From assembly GCF_008180865.1 (NCBI RefSeq), contig NZ_VTEX01000006.1, forward strand, positions 344,152 through 408,151: a stretch of 64,000 bases of DNA, read 5' to 3'. Shown piece by piece: positions 48,053-58,130 of the stretch. This stretch comes from Rossellomorea aquimaris. GTDB lineage: Bacteria > Bacillota > Bacilli > Bacillales > Bacillaceae_B. The position numbers and the translations under genes are program-made. The notes beneath the pieces are model-generated. The model searched no databases, had not been told where the DNA came from, and saw only the letters and a list, made by a program, of their open reading frames with translations. Numbering within the stretch: position 1 is the stretch's first letter; every line of letters starts with the position of its first letter.

Positions 48053-48997
48053 ATGAATACTAAAAATAAATGGATTATATGTGGAATCGGACTTTTATTA
48101 TTACTTGGAGGATGTATGAATATGGATAATGCAAATGGTAATGGTGTGGATGAGAAGAAGGGTACGCAGGATGAAGTGGAAGATCAAAGCAATCGTTTAG
48201 TAAGCGTCCAGGAATATAATGGAGAAGGGTTTTCTCTGAAAAATGGTCAAGAAAATGACAAAATTGCTGAAGCAAAACGGGAAGAAGTGGAAAAAGCCGT
48301 CAAAGATTTTTTCTTAACACAATATAAAACTGATGTTGAAATTCATAATATTGTTGGTAATGTTGATGGAGCTAGCGTGTTTGTGGAGTCTGTGGGTAAG
48401 CCCCATTTCCATACCTTTGCAGTTGTGCCCATAGATTCTAATGAGGATAAAATCCTGACTGACCAGGTTTATTCATTAGAAGGAGAGGTGGAAAATGCCA
48501 TCACTTCGGGTGTTTATGGATTGATATATGAAGATCAGTTTAGCAAGTTGGATAAATTATTGAAAGAAATTACAGAAAAATATCCATTCACTGGAGAAAA
48601 AATCCAGGCCATTAATAATACTAAATCATTTGGATTTGGAAATGAGTATTATTTTGTGTCATTTTTTGATATGGAAATATCAGAGAGGATCGTTGAAATT
48701 TATTTAGAAAATCCTGATATTACGAAAGAAGATTTAAAAGAGGTAAATTTAAAGAAATTAAGCCCTGAGTCAATAAATATTACTATTCAGCTTTTTAAAG
48801 ATAAAAAAGATTCGAATCCAACTAACGAAGAGTTAGAGGATATTGCAAAAGTTATTGAAGATGCGGAAGGGCTTCCTTTTGGCGCGTATAATCTCCTACT
48901 ACATGACAATATAATTGATAAAGTTACGGGTAGCGGGGATAAAGAAACCACTGTTGATAGAGCCGACCCCAATTATATTATAAAAAATAAACATTAG
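48053..48997 (+). CDS. DUF1672-type lipoprotein D, divergent C-terminal half; probable cognate of the lipase-domain protein
   Basis: 314 residues; lipobox L-L-L-G-G-C-M (Cys 21) and an N-terminal half nearly matching copy B (Y-N-G-E-G-F-S-L-K-N-G, I-H-N-I-V-G-N-V-D-G-A-S-V-F-V-E-S). After about residue 175 it departs: the G-Y-M-T-P-Y-Y-F block of the other copies is replaced by F-G-F-G-N-E-Y-Y-F-V-S. It ends only 6 nt before the lipase-domain frame, so these two genes are tightly coupled and D is the best candidate partner. Confidence 0.87.
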   Translation: MNTKNKWIICGIGLLLLLGGCMNMDNANGNGVDEKKGTQDEVEDQSNRLVSVQEYNGEGFSLKNGQENDKIAEAKREEVEKAVKDFFLTQYKTDVEIHNIVGNVDGASVFVESVGKPHFHTFAVVPIDSNEDKILTDQVYSLEGEVENAITSGVYGLIYEDQFSKLDKLLKEITEKYPFTGEKIQAINNTKSFGFGNEYYFVSFFDMEISERIVEIYLENPDITKEDLKEVNLKKLSPESINITIQLFKDKKDSNPTNEELEDIAKVIEDAEGLPFGAYNLLLHDNIIDKVTGSGDKETTVDRADPNYIIKNKH

Positions 48998-49003
48998 AAA
49001 GAG

Positions 49004-51121
49004 TTGAGTAAGGTGCCATCAGTAAATAATGTTAATCCAGTTAATGTTAATAGAGAAACCACTGATAGGGACTTGGTTGAATTAGCGGGATTACATGCTT
49101 ATTCAGAAATTAATAGATTTGACATTATAAAAGTTAATGGAAAGGCATTTAAGGTATTAGATGTAAATTTCCTCGACGACACTGGACTAGACGCATTTAC
49201 AGTCCGAAATGAGTCCACAAAAGAAATAACAATAGTATATGAAGGTACAGACGCAGCTGCTGAGAATGGAAAGCAAGATTTATTAACGGATGTTCAACTG
49301 CTAAGTGACCTAACTTTGCCTCAACTTGAAGCTTCCGCTGAATATTTAAATAGAATACAAAAAGAATATAAGAATGAGGGGGGAGTTAGCTCCGTTACCG
49401 GAAACTCCCTAGGGGGCCCCCTTGCAAACTACGCTGTAAGAAATCGACCTGATATAAAATCCGTTACTCTAAATCCAGCATTATTTCCAAAAGGTGTAAT
49501 TGATCCCAACAAAAGCTACGACAACATCACCAACTACTTCACCAACTACGACGTCTTAACCGGAACCCTGATAGCCCTGAATCTCGATTCCCGTATCCCT
49601 GGACGGAGATACGACATCTCTACGGGAATCCCGCAAATCGGTGAGAATTTCAGTACGCTGACGAACAATCATACAGGTTATAACGACAAAGGAGCCTATG
49701 AGATCGGTCAACCAGGAGACCCTGGTTACGGCAAAATCCATGACGAAGCCGATGCCCACATCATGACAAGTATCTGGACGGGAGAACCCCTCTATGGCGG
49801 CCATTCGGATAGAATTGAAATCAATCGAGACAATTTGAACCTATTGGCTGAAGCCCTTGCGGGGGATGTCACCACAAGGTTGGGGTATGCCCAGGACTAC
49901 TTGACCAATTCGCAGGAAATCGCCCAGCATGAAGGAGACCGTTACTCGGAACGGTTGAGCCGCCTGCAGATGATTTTTGAGGATTCATTTGAAAACTTGA
50001 TCGGTAATCCTTTATTCATAGGAATCACGACGACGGGACATCGTCTCACCTCGGAAATCGATCATCTTATTTCTCTCTTGAATATGGCTGAAAACGCCAG
50101 TAAATCTCTCAACGGTGTGTTGAATTCCCCACCTGTCGAACTCGTGGAACATCTATTCAACCGAAGCATCAGTGTCGAAAGCATTTTCGGTCAGGCCCGG
50201 AATCAGCTGCTTGAATTCAAACAGGAGATTACCAGTCTGACAGGATTCCTGCAGAACATCCTTCATAAAGAAATCCCGGAGCTGTTTAGCGGAGGGAAGG
50301 AAACACTTGAGGACCTACTTGTGAACGAGATGCTGTCACACTATGAGATTATCAAAGCCAATGGGGTGAAAATGAATAGTCACATCGCAGAATTTCAGAG
50401 TCAGGTTGGGGACCTTGCAAAAAACTTTGGAGACCGTGATTCTTCTTTAAGTGCAAGCATCTCAGGAGGGTCTTCGGTTCAACATGAAGTAGTGATGCCG
50501 AAGAAAAACGAGTACGTGCTGGAAACGTCTAATCATATGCTCATCGGTATGAAGGTGAAAGAGATTTACCTGGACGGGTCCTTTGAAGCTTTCAAGGGAG
50601 TTTCCCACCGCTTTCTGTTTCCGCTTTTAGGCGGTTTGACGGGTCTTGCTTTTGCCATCGAGAATACATTGGAGGTCATCTCGGCTCAAATCAAGGGAGC
50701 CATGAATGTTGCCCTGAGTGGAACGGTTCCCGGAAAGCTCATCAGTATGTTCTCGGACTTCGACGACAAAATCCGGTCATACGTTTCTTCCGCACTGGAG
50801 CCGATAGACGAACTTGCTGCAACCATAGAAGGACTCCGGGACGGATTAACCAGATTGACGATCGGATTTCCAGCGTTACTTGACAGCTTCAGACCTTATA
50901 TCGACTCTGCGATTTTTGATAAAACGAATTACTCCAATATCCATATATACAATGTATCGGCCATGGCCATTCATGAAGAAATGGAAATGCTCTTTGACGA
51001 CATCGTCCACCAGCTCAGTCAACATAAAGGAAATTCGATTCAAGCATTGTGTGAAATTTCACAACGAGTGAAAGACAATATGATCCAACTGCGTCAACAA
51101 GTGGATCGTGTGACATTGTAG
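49004..51121 (+). CDS. TslA-like protein: N-terminal lipase domain, helical C-terminal domain
   Basis: The 705-residue product has no signal peptide. Residues about 20-260 form a lipase-type alpha/beta hydrolase: V-Y-E-G-T-D (oxyanion region), nucleophile elbow G-N-S-L-G-G with Ser 135, Y-D-V-L-T-G (Asp 183) and N-N-H-T-G-Y (His 223). Residues about 270-705 are long helices with an LXG-like look and a small hydrophobic stretch near 535-570. This order (enzyme first, helical targeting domain last) is that of TslA, a type VII-secreted phospholipase toxin of Staphylococcus; staphylococcal SA1320-type proteins look related. Start is TTG 49004 or GTG 49013; AGAAAGAG fits the latter better. Small TlaA-like helical partners are not seen. 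Confidence 0.75.
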   Translation: MSKVPSVNNVNPVNVNRETTDRDLVELAGLHAYSEINRFDIIKVNGKAFKVLDVNFLDDTGLDAFTVRNESTKEITIVYEGTDAAAENGKQDLLTDVQLLSDLTLPQLEASAEYLNRIQKEYKNEGGVSSVTGNSLGGPLANYAVRNRPDIKSVTLNPALFPKGVIDPNKSYDNITNYFTNYDVLTGTLIALNLDSRIPGRRYDISTGIPQIGENFSTLTNNHTGYNDKGAYEIGQPGDPGYGKIHDEADAHIMTSIWTGEPLYGGHSDRIEINRDNLNLLAEALAGDVTTRLGYAQDYLTNSQEIAQHEGDRYSERLSRLQMIFEDSFENLIGNPLFIGITTTGHRLTSEIDHLISLLNMAENASKSLNGVLNSPPVELVEHLFNRSISVESIFGQARNQLLEFKQEITSLTGFLQNILHKEIPELFSGGKETLEDLLVNEMLSHYEIIKANGVKMNSHIAEFQSQVGDLAKNFGDRDSSLSASISGGSSVQHEVVMPKKNEYVLETSNHMLIGMKVKEIYLDGSFEAFKGVSHRFLFPLLGGLTGLAFAIENTLEVISAQIKGAMNVALSGTVPGKLISMFSDFDDKIRSYVSSALEPIDELAATIEGLRDGLTRLTIGFPALLDSFRPYIDSAIFDKTNYSNIHIYNVSAMAIHEEMEMLFDDIVHQLSQHKGNSIQALCEISQRVKDNMIQLRQQVDRVTL

Positions 51122-51156
51122 GGACAGGGTATCCGCTTGTTCCTATTTTTTTTTTG
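51120..51156 (+). terminator. Terminator after the lipase-domain gene
   Basis: GGGACAGGGTATCCGCTTGTTCC folds imperfectly and is followed by ten T; again GGGACAGG-type. Confidence 0.75.
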
Positions 51157-51228
51157 GATCTATTCGCAAAGCGTTAATATGAACCTTAGACTTGAATGAT
51201 CACTGCTTCTGAGCAGCCTCTACTTGAA

Positions 51229-51468
51229 GAAAATTCGACACGGAGGATCAATTATTCGTAAAGAGGATCAATTATTCAAAATCTGGATTAATAATTTCCA
51301 AACAGGATTGAATATTTCATTTCCGGATTGAAAATAGTCCAATCCGGATCAATTTCTCGGGGAGAGGGTTACGTATCAGGATTTATAGCCAAACCGGACC
51401 CCCTCTAATCCGATCAGCTTTCCACCTCAGCTAAAAAATGACAATCTAAAGTCGTTCTGTGTTCAATA
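51229..51468 (+). repeat. Full direct copy of the GGATCAAT-iterated repeat
   Basis: Starts with GAAAATTCGACACGGAGG (51229) and ends at GACAATCTAAAGTC (51440). In between, GGATCAAT/GGATTAAT/GGATTGAA motifs are spaced about 20 nt apart. Same orientation as the units at 1-1060. Confidence 0.87.
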
Positions 51469-51648
51469 GCAGCCAATGAATAGCCGCGGGACCTCCAAGT
51501 CGAGCACAGTGTCGCCCCAAAAAGAGCCATTACACTATTCGAGTCATTATGATTACGATAAGAGCCATAATAAAAACTAGGAATAAAATCCCCCTTTTGT
51601 CATATAGCCCCTTTTATGAATTTATTGTAAAATAGAAAAGACAGATAA

Positions 51649-51730
51649 TTGCAAGCGCTTGCACTAGTTCAAAATAACTACCCCTAGAATCATCTCACAT
51701 TTTTTTAACTGTTTGCGCAAACGTTTTCAC
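51649..51730 (+). promoter_or_regulatory. Two cre-like catabolite-response sites before the amylopullulanase gene
   Basis: TTGCAAGCGCTTGCAC (51649-51664) fits the CcpA cre consensus at all but the last base and is nearly palindromic. GCGCAAACGTTTTCAC (51715-51730) matches the core (AANCGNWWNCA). Their location 60-140 nt before the start codon suggests repression by CcpA and/or a LacI-type maltose regulator. Confidence 0.7.
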
Positions 51731-51788
51731 AACCATCAAGAGCACTTCTATTATTCTATTAATCCAATTTAAGAGGGGGAAAACATGA

Positions 51789-54700
51789 ATGGGAAATAGG
51801 ACAAAGCGTCGATTCTCAATTTTTATGACTTTGATGATGCTTATCAGTCTTTGGTCACCATTTGCACCGGCAGCTTCTGCAGTGGCGGACGGCAATGCCA
51901 CGATTGAATCAGCAGAGTCCAGTGATCGCACGGTACGTTTCACGTATGATCGAGAAGACCAAACGTACGGAGACTGGAACATTTGGGCCTGGAATACAGG
52001 GGTACAGGATGATCAAATCAACTTTGACTCCTATGAAAATGGAGTGGCGGTAGCAAACATTGCTGTTGCACCTGAAACAGAGCAATTCGGCTTTGTTCTT
52101 CGCAGTACGGAAGATTGGAATACGGCGGAGAAGGAGTTTGGCGATCGTTTTATTAAAGTGAACCAAAACGACACCATCACCAAGGCATACATAACAAGCG
52201 GTGTCGAGGAAATCCGCATTGTACCGGATGGATCGGCCCCGGTGATCGATCAGGGAAATGCGACGTTCTATTATCGTGATAAAGAATTATTCGCAAATGA
52301 TGCGATGGATTCAATTGAAAAAGTAGAGTTGAAGTACAACGGGGAAACGAGTGAAATGACGTATGAACCGGAGAATGAACGGTTCGTACTTGCATATGAC
52401 AACATTCCTAATGGGAAAAACCCGTACTCCTTCTTAGTCACGAAAGATGGTGAAACGACAGAAGTAAGTGACCCTTACAATACAGTCGATGGGGAATCGT
52501 TTCTTGATTTCCAAAAAGCGGATCTGACAGTTACGGGTTTAGTGTCACCAACGGCTGTGGACTATAATGAGAATGCTGTCTTATCTGTTGGTGTCGATGG
52601 ACTGACAGAGGATGTGAAGATCCAAAAAATCACGGCGGATGTTTCTTCATTAGGCGGATCAGAGAAACTTGAAATCGATCCTTCATTAAAAGAAGTGACA
52701 GTAGCAGTCGATGATGATGTAACGGCAGGCACGAAATCGATTCCTCTGACCGTAGTGGATTCTTACGGGAACTATTATGAGGGAACGACTGGAATCGAAG
52801 TCAAAGCAAGACAGTCGGTCGGAGATTCGGATCTCGATTGGGATGAATCCATCATTTATTTTATGCTGACAGACCGATTCTTCAATGGGGATACGTCGAA
52901 TGATGATCCTTACAATCTGAATTATGATAAGAGCAAAAGAGGAACGTACCAGGGGGGAGATTTTAAAGGAATCACAGAGAAACTCGATTACCTTGATAAT
53001 CTTGGTGTGAATACGATCTGGATCAGTCCGGTCGTTGAAAATATTCAATATGATGTCCGTTCCGTTGAAACGAACGGGGAATCGGATCAGCCTTATTTCG
53101 GTTATCATGGCTACTGGGCCAGTAACTTCGGTGAGTTGAATCCTCACTTTGGATCCATGGAGGAATTCCATACGTTAATTGATGAGGCACATGATCGAGG
53201 CATTAAAATCATGGTAGATGTGGTCTTGAATCATACTGGATATGGCTTGAAAGAGATTGATGGAGAGCTTGCTGAGGATAAGCGTCCTGCAGGTTATCCG
53301 ACGGATGCAGAAAGAGACAAGTACAGCGACATCGTTCGTCAAGGTGCTGATGTCGGTACGGATGAAGTGGTTGGTGAACTAGCAGGATTACCAGACGTCA
53401 TCACGGAAAATCCAGAAGTCCGCCAGCAAATCATCGATTGGCAAACGGATTGGATCGAAAAAGCGACAACGGCTAAAGGGAATACGATTGACTATTTCCG
53501 CGTAGACACTGTGAAGCATGTGGAAGATGCGACGTGGATGGCTTTTAAAAACGCGATTACGGAAAAAATGCCTCAGCACAAAATGATTGGTGAAGCGTGG
53601 GGAGCGAGTTCTGATAACCAATTAGGGTATCTTGATACCGGAATGATGGACTCCCTTCTGGACTTCGGCTTCAAAGGTATCGCTCATGAATTTGTTAGCG
53701 GCAACCTGAAAGCAGCCAATGATAAACTGACGGCTCGAAACGGAAAGATTGATAACACAGCAACACTTGGACAATTTTTAGGAAGTCATGACGAAGACGG
53801 CTTCTTGTATTCGTTAGGCGGAGATGAAGGCAAGCTGAAAGTGGCTGCTTCCCTTCAGGCAACGTCGAAGGGACAGCCGGTCATTTATTACGGTGAAGAG
53901 CTTGGACAAAGCGGAGCGAACAATTATCCGCAGTACGATAACCGCTATGATTTTGCCTGGGATGATGTAGAAAATAATGACGTGTTGGAGCACTATACGA
54001 AGATTTTAAACTTTAGAGGGGCGCATTCCGATGTGTTCGCTAAAGGGGAGAGAAAGACTGTCGGTGGTTCGAATAGCGATCAGTTCCTGGTATTCTCCCG
54101 TGACTATAAAGAGGATTCTGTCTACGTTGGTTTGAACGTGGCGGACGAAGCGAAAGAGATCACGTTGACTGTTGATTCTCCTGGTGCTGTCGTAACAGAT
54201 ACTTATTCTGGAGAAGAGTATAATGCTGACGGTGGGGATGAAATCACCCTGACTCTTCCTTCTATAGCAGACGGCGGTACCGCGTTGTTGACCGTTGAAG
54301 GCGGTAAGATTACAGGTGCTGAAGCAGGATCAGGTTCAGGGGGAGAAGATCCTGAAGTAGAGCCGGTTCCGGAAAACAACATCCGCATCCACTATAACCG
54401 TACCGATGGAAACTACGAAAACTACGGTGCATGGCTTTGGAATGATGTGGCTTCACCATCGGCAAACTGGCCGACCGGTGCTACCATGTTTGAAAAGACT
54501 GACAGCTATGGCGCCTACATTGATGTTCCCCTGGCTGAAGGAGCGAAAAATATCGGCTTCCTTGTAATGGATATTACAAAAGGGGATGCGGGTAAAGATG
54601 GTGGGGACAAAGGATTTACCATCACTTCTCCAGAGGTAAATGAGATTTGGATCCAACAAGGTTCTGATAAGGTGTATACGTATGAGCCGGTTGATCTGCC

Positions 54701-57455
54701 GGAGAACACGGTACGTATTCATTATGAACGTGAAGACGGGAATTATGAGAACTTCGGTGTGTGGAATTGGGGAGATGTCGCAGCACCATCAGATAACTGG
54801 CCGACAGGTGCGGCTGATTTAGAGGGTGAAGACCGTTATGGTGCTTATGTAGACATCCCGTTAAACGAGAATGCAAAAGAAATCGGCTTCATTATGCTGG
54901 ATGAGTCGAAAGGCGATGCCGGTAAGGATGGCGGCAACAAAACGTTCAATCTGTTAGATAAATATGATCACTTATGGGTGAAGCAGGGCGACGATACGGT
55001 CTACATTTCTCCACACGGGGATGTGGCAACGGGACTGATTTCTTCTGAGGTCATTTCAGACGATACGATCCGTCTGAATTTCACGATGACAGATGGGTTG
55101 ACAGAAGAAGCGCTATTGTCCGGTTTAGCCATCAAAGACAGCGCTGGATCAGATGTGACGGTTCAAAGTGCTGAAATCACAGGAGACAAAACAGTGGAAG
55201 TAAAAGCTGATTTCGACCTGGAAAAACTGCCACTATCGATCACTTACTCTGGCAGAACCGTTTCAGCGGCGGCTGGGTGGAGACTGATCGATAACAAATA
55301 TGCTTACGATGGGGACGATCTCGGTGCCAATTACAAAAAAGGCGATGCTACCTTAAAGCTTTGGGCACCGAAAGCAAGTAAGGTCGTCGCGAACTTCTTT
55401 GATAAAAAAGATGCCGCGAAACCAATCGGCAGTGTGGAACTGACCCTTGGTGAACAAGGAGTTTGGTCAACGGAAGTAAAAGCAAAAGACTTAAAGGTAA
55501 AAGATCTGAAAGGCTACTACTATCAATATGAAGTAACCAATGACGGCGTAACGAAAAAAGTCTTGGATCCTTACGCCAAATCCATGGCTGCTTTTACCGT
55601 GAATACAGAAGGTGAAGCAGGACCAGACGGCGATAACGTCGGGAAAGCGGCGATCGTCGATTTAAAAGGAACCGATCCTAAGAAATTCAGCCATGCTTCC
55701 ATTGATGGTTATGAAAAACGTGAAGATGCCGTCATTTACGAGGTTCACGTCCGTGACTTCACCTCAGACCCTTCGATTGAAAAAGATTTGAAGAAGGAAA
55801 GATGGGGTACCTATGACGCCTTTATCAAAAAACTTGATTACATTAAATCAATGGGTGTGACACACGTTCAACTGCTTCCGATCATGGCATGGTACTATGG
55901 GGATGAAACGAATATGGGCGAACGTGAGCTTGAGTATTCAGCAGGTGGCAATGAATACAACTGGGGCTACGATCCTCACAGCTACTTCTCCCCGGATGGT
56001 GCGTATTCACAGGATGCCACTGATCCACAATTACGAATTGAAGAAACGAAACGTTTGATCGACGCGATTCATGATAAGGGTATGGGTGTCGTGCTTGACG
56101 TCGTCTACACGCATATGGCCAAAACAAGCACATTGAACGATATCGTGCCAAACTACTATGCGTTCCAGGATGACAAAGGGAACTTCCTTGGAGGCTTCGG
56201 GAACAACCTGGCAACCAACCATACGATGGCTGAAAAGCTGATGGTCGACTCAGTGAAATACTGGTTCGACGAATACAAGATCGATGGTATGCGATTCGAT
56301 ATGATGGGTGACGCAACCTACCCATCCATCCAAAAAGCCTATGACACAGCGGCTGAAATCAACCCGGATGCCTTGTTCATCGGTGAAGGCTGGAGAACAT
56401 TCGCCGGTCATTTATCAGATCCTTCATTAGAAGGAATGGGTGCCGACCAGGATTGGATGGACAAAACAGACGACGTAGGAGTCTTCTCCGACGAAATCCG
56501 TAACGAACTGAAATCCGGATTCGGTTCTGAAGGTGAGCCGCGATTCCTGACAGGCGGCGCACGCGACATCAACACGATTTTTAACAACATCAAAGGTCAG
56601 CCTGGCAACACGGCAGACGACGACCCAGGTGATATGGTCCAATACATCGCAGCACATGACAACCTCCCGTTATACGATGTCATTGCCCAATCGATCAAAA
56701 AGGACCCGGCCATTCCGGAAAACAACCTGGAGATTCATAAACGTATCCGCCTTGGTAACTCCATGATTCTCACATCGCAGGGAACGGCCTTTATCCACGC
56801 AGGTCAGGAATACGGTCGAACGAAGCAATGGTTAGGGGAAGGCGTACCGGAACAGAAATATCATGAGTTGGAAGACGAAGAGGGCAACCCATTCGGTTAC
56901 TTCATCCACGACTCATACGATTCATCCGACGCCATCAATAAGTTTGACTGGGAAAAAGCAACGAATAAAAAGAAGTATGAAGTCAATACAACAACAAGAG
57001 AGTATACAGAAGGGTTGATTGAGCTGAGAAGATCAACCGATGCTTTCCGTTTAGGCGAGCAGGAGCTCGTTGATCAGAATGTATCCCTGCTTGATTTACC
57101 TGAAATCACCGATAGAGACTTGATGCTTGCTTACAAGAATGTATCCACGGATGGTACGGGTGAGTACTATGTATTTGTCAACGCGGATAGCGAAGCACGT
57201 ACCCTATCGGTGGGTGACTATGACTTCTCTAAAGGGAAGGTTGTAGTAGACAATGATGAAGCGGGAACAAAGCCTGTTTCCAAGAAGTCTGGGTTCAGTC
57301 TTACAAAAGACACATTGACCTTGGACCCTTTAACCACGGTAGTGATCAAGGTGGAGAAGCGGGACGTGGGTACAGGTCCCTTGTCCCGGATTCTGAATTG
57401 GTGGTGGGAATGGGGGAGAGGTCCCTTATCCTGGATTCTGAATTGGTGGAACTAG
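51789..57455 (+). CDS. Secreted bifunctional amylopullulanase
   Basis: 1,888 residues. Signal peptide to about 31, one pullulanase-associated CBM-like module near 45-115 and further beta modules. A GH13 alpha-amylase domain follows (about 350-850; F-R-V-D-T nucleophile region ~567, I-G-E-A-W acid ~599, G-S-H-D-E-D ~664). Two CBM41-like repeats start near 863 and 970 (I/V-R-I-H-Y, G-x-W-x-W). Then come a CBM48-like domain (~1187, L-K-L-W-A-P) and a type I pullulanase GH13 domain (Y-N-W-G-Y-D-P, M-R-F-D-M-M ~1498, I-G-E-G-W-R ~1530, A-A-H-D-N ~1620). It would cleave both alpha-1,4 and alpha-1,6 links of starch outside the cell. ATG 51789 is the start; ATG 51785 runs into a stop. The last ~28 residues are repeat-derived. 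Confidence 0.93.
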   Translation: MGNRTKRRFSIFMTLMMLISLWSPFAPAASAVADGNATIESAESSDRTVRFTYDREDQTYGDWNIWAWNTGVQDDQINFDSYENGVAVANIAVAPETEQFGFVLRSTEDWNTAEKEFGDRFIKVNQNDTITKAYITSGVEEIRIVPDGSAPVIDQGNATFYYRDKELFANDAMDSIEKVELKYNGETSEMTYEPENERFVLAYDNIPNGKNPYSFLVTKDGETTEVSDPYNTVDGESFLDFQKADLTVTGLVSPTAVDYNENAVLSVGVDGLTEDVKIQKITADVSSLGGSEKLEIDPSLKEVTVAVDDDVTAGTKSIPLTVVDSYGNYYEGTTGIEVKARQSVGDSDLDWDESIIYFMLTDRFFNGDTSNDDPYNLNYDKSKRGTYQGGDFKGITEKLDYLDNLGVNTIWISPVVENIQYDVRSVETNGESDQPYFGYHGYWASNFGELNPHFGSMEEFHTLIDEAHDRGIKIMVDVVLNHTGYGLKEIDGELAEDKRPAGYPTDAERDKYSDIVRQGADVGTDEVVGELAGLPDVITENPEVRQQIIDWQTDWIEKATTAKGNTIDYFRVDTVKHVEDATWMAFKNAITEKMPQHKMIGEAWGASSDNQLGYLDTGMMDSLLDFGFKGIAHEFVSGNLKAANDKLTARNGKIDNTATLGQFLGSHDEDGFLYSLGGDEGKLKVAASLQATSKGQPVIYYGEELGQSGANNYPQYDNRYDFAWDDVENNDVLEHYTKILNFRGAHSDVFAKGERKTVGGSNSDQFLVFSRDYKEDSVYVGLNVADEAKEITLTVDSPGAVVTDTYSGEEYNADGGDEITLTLPSIADGGTALLTVEGGKITGAEAGSGSGGEDPEVEPVPENNIRIHYNRTDGNYENYGAWLWNDVASPSANWPTGATMFEKTDSYGAYIDVPLAEGAKNIGFLVMDITKGDAGKDGGDKGFTITSPEVNEIWIQQGSDKVYTYEPVDLPENTVRIHYEREDGNYENFGVWNWGDVAAPSDNWPTGAADLEGEDRYGAYVDIPLNENAKEIGFIMLDESKGDAGKDGGNKTFNLLDKYDHLWVKQGDDTVYISPHGDVATGLISSEVISDDTIRLNFTMTDGLTEEALLSGLAIKDSAGSDVTVQSAEITGDKTVEVKADFDLEKLPLSITYSGRTVSAAAGWRLIDNKYAYDGDDLGANYKKGDATLKLWAPKASKVVANFFDKKDAAKPIGSVELTLGEQGVWSTEVKAKDLKVKDLKGYYYQYEVTNDGVTKKVLDPYAKSMAAFTVNTEGEAGPDGDNVGKAAIVDLKGTDPKKFSHASIDGYEKREDAVIYEVHVRDFTSDPSIEKDLKKERWGTYDAFIKKLDYIKSMGVTHVQLLPIMAWYYGDETNMGERELEYSAGGNEYNWGYDPHSYFSPDGAYSQDATDPQLRIEETKRLIDAIHDKGMGVVLDVVYTHMAKTSTLNDIVPNYYAFQDDKGNFLGGFGNNLATNHTMAEKLMVDSVKYWFDEYKIDGMRFDMMGDATYPSIQKAYDTAAEINPDALFIGEGWRTFAGHLSDPSLEGMGADQDWMDKTDDVGVFSDEIRNELKSGFGSEGEPRFLTGGARDINTIFNNIKGQPGNTADDDPGDMVQYIAAHDNLPLYDVIAQSIKKDPAIPENNLEIHKRIRLGNSMILTSQGTAFIHAGQEYGRTKQWLGEGVPEQKYHELEDEEGNPFGYFIHDSYDSSDAINKFDWEKATNKKKYEVNTTTREYTEGLIELRRSTDAFRLGEQELVDQNVSLLDLPEITDRDLMLAYKNVSTDGTGEYYVFVNADSEARTLSVGDYDFSKGKVVVDNDEAGTKPVSKKSGFSLTKDTLTLDPLTTVVIKVEKRDVGTGPLSRILNWWWEWGRGPLSWILNWWN

Positions 57456-57477
57456 ATCCCCTGGTCTGAATTCTGAG
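57374..57477 (+). repeat. 45-nt tandem repeat forming the amylopullulanase C-terminus
   Basis: A 31-nt block AGGTCCCTTGTCCCGGATTC... ending GAATTGGTGG at 57374-57404 recurs with two changes at 57419-57449, a period of 45 nt (15 codons, in frame). A shorter third copy follows after the stop. It encodes I-L-N-W-W twice. Confidence 0.8.
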
Positions 57478-57566
57478 TAAACGCTATTTCAATGCAGGTA
57501 CAGTGTTATCTATGTAAGTAACGTAGCAAGTTCATGTAAAGTGAATGTTTCAAGACAATAAAACCC

Positions 57567-57602
57567 AAGAGTGTCGATTTTATTGCACTCTTGGGTTTTT
57601 AG
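57567..57602 (+). terminator. Terminator after the amylopullulanase gene
   Basis: AACCCAAGAGTG pairs with CACTCTTGGGTTTTT in a perfect 12-bp stem. Confidence 0.9.
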
Positions 57603-58130
57603 TTTTCGTGCAGATTCAATAAGGTTGTTCACGATTAATGTCGTATATGATAATTCAGTAGTAAAGCTTCTATTTTTCTTCGCTTTTTTTATTAACTAAT
57701 TTCCATTATCCGTTTAATTGAATAAGTATAGAAATAGAGACGCTTTTCAACATTATAGATACTGTTTAATGAAAAAGTAGAAATTTCCACACAAATGCGT
57801 ATTCAAATGCTCATGAATACACGAAGAAGAATAGTAGTGTCATCGCTAAAATCAGTAAATAGATATGTATTATTCATGGTGAAGCAGAACGATGATCATT
57901 TCTTAGGAAAATCTAAAATAAGAAAGACTGATATGGAAGTAAATGTGGATAAACATCAGCATGCTACAGAAGCTATACAGGCATAATTGGAACAATCTAT
58001 TAAAGAAACTAAGACAAATTGATGAAGTAAGAGGAAGGAATCGATTAAGAGTAACAGGGACCTCCAAAAGTGTGATTGACCGTACTCGATAAGGAGGACT
58101 GGGGACAGTGAGCCTGTCCCTTCGTCCCTC
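57603..58130. other. Gap without a confident gene
   Basis: A 63-codon plus-strand frame (57795-57986, ending H-A-T-E-A-I-Q-A) lacks a ribosome site and is not called. A GGGGACAG/CTGTCCC palindrome of the gene-end family lies at about 58090-58125, at the 3' end of the minus-strand amidase. Confidence 0.45.

Noticed and set aside
52686..56657. Several minus-strand frames inside the amylopullulanase gene
   Set aside because: Shadows of a long, motif-rich coding sequence.
57795..57986. 63-codon frame ending H-A-T-E-A-I-Q-A
   Set aside because: No ribosome site and no recognisable domain; left uncalled.
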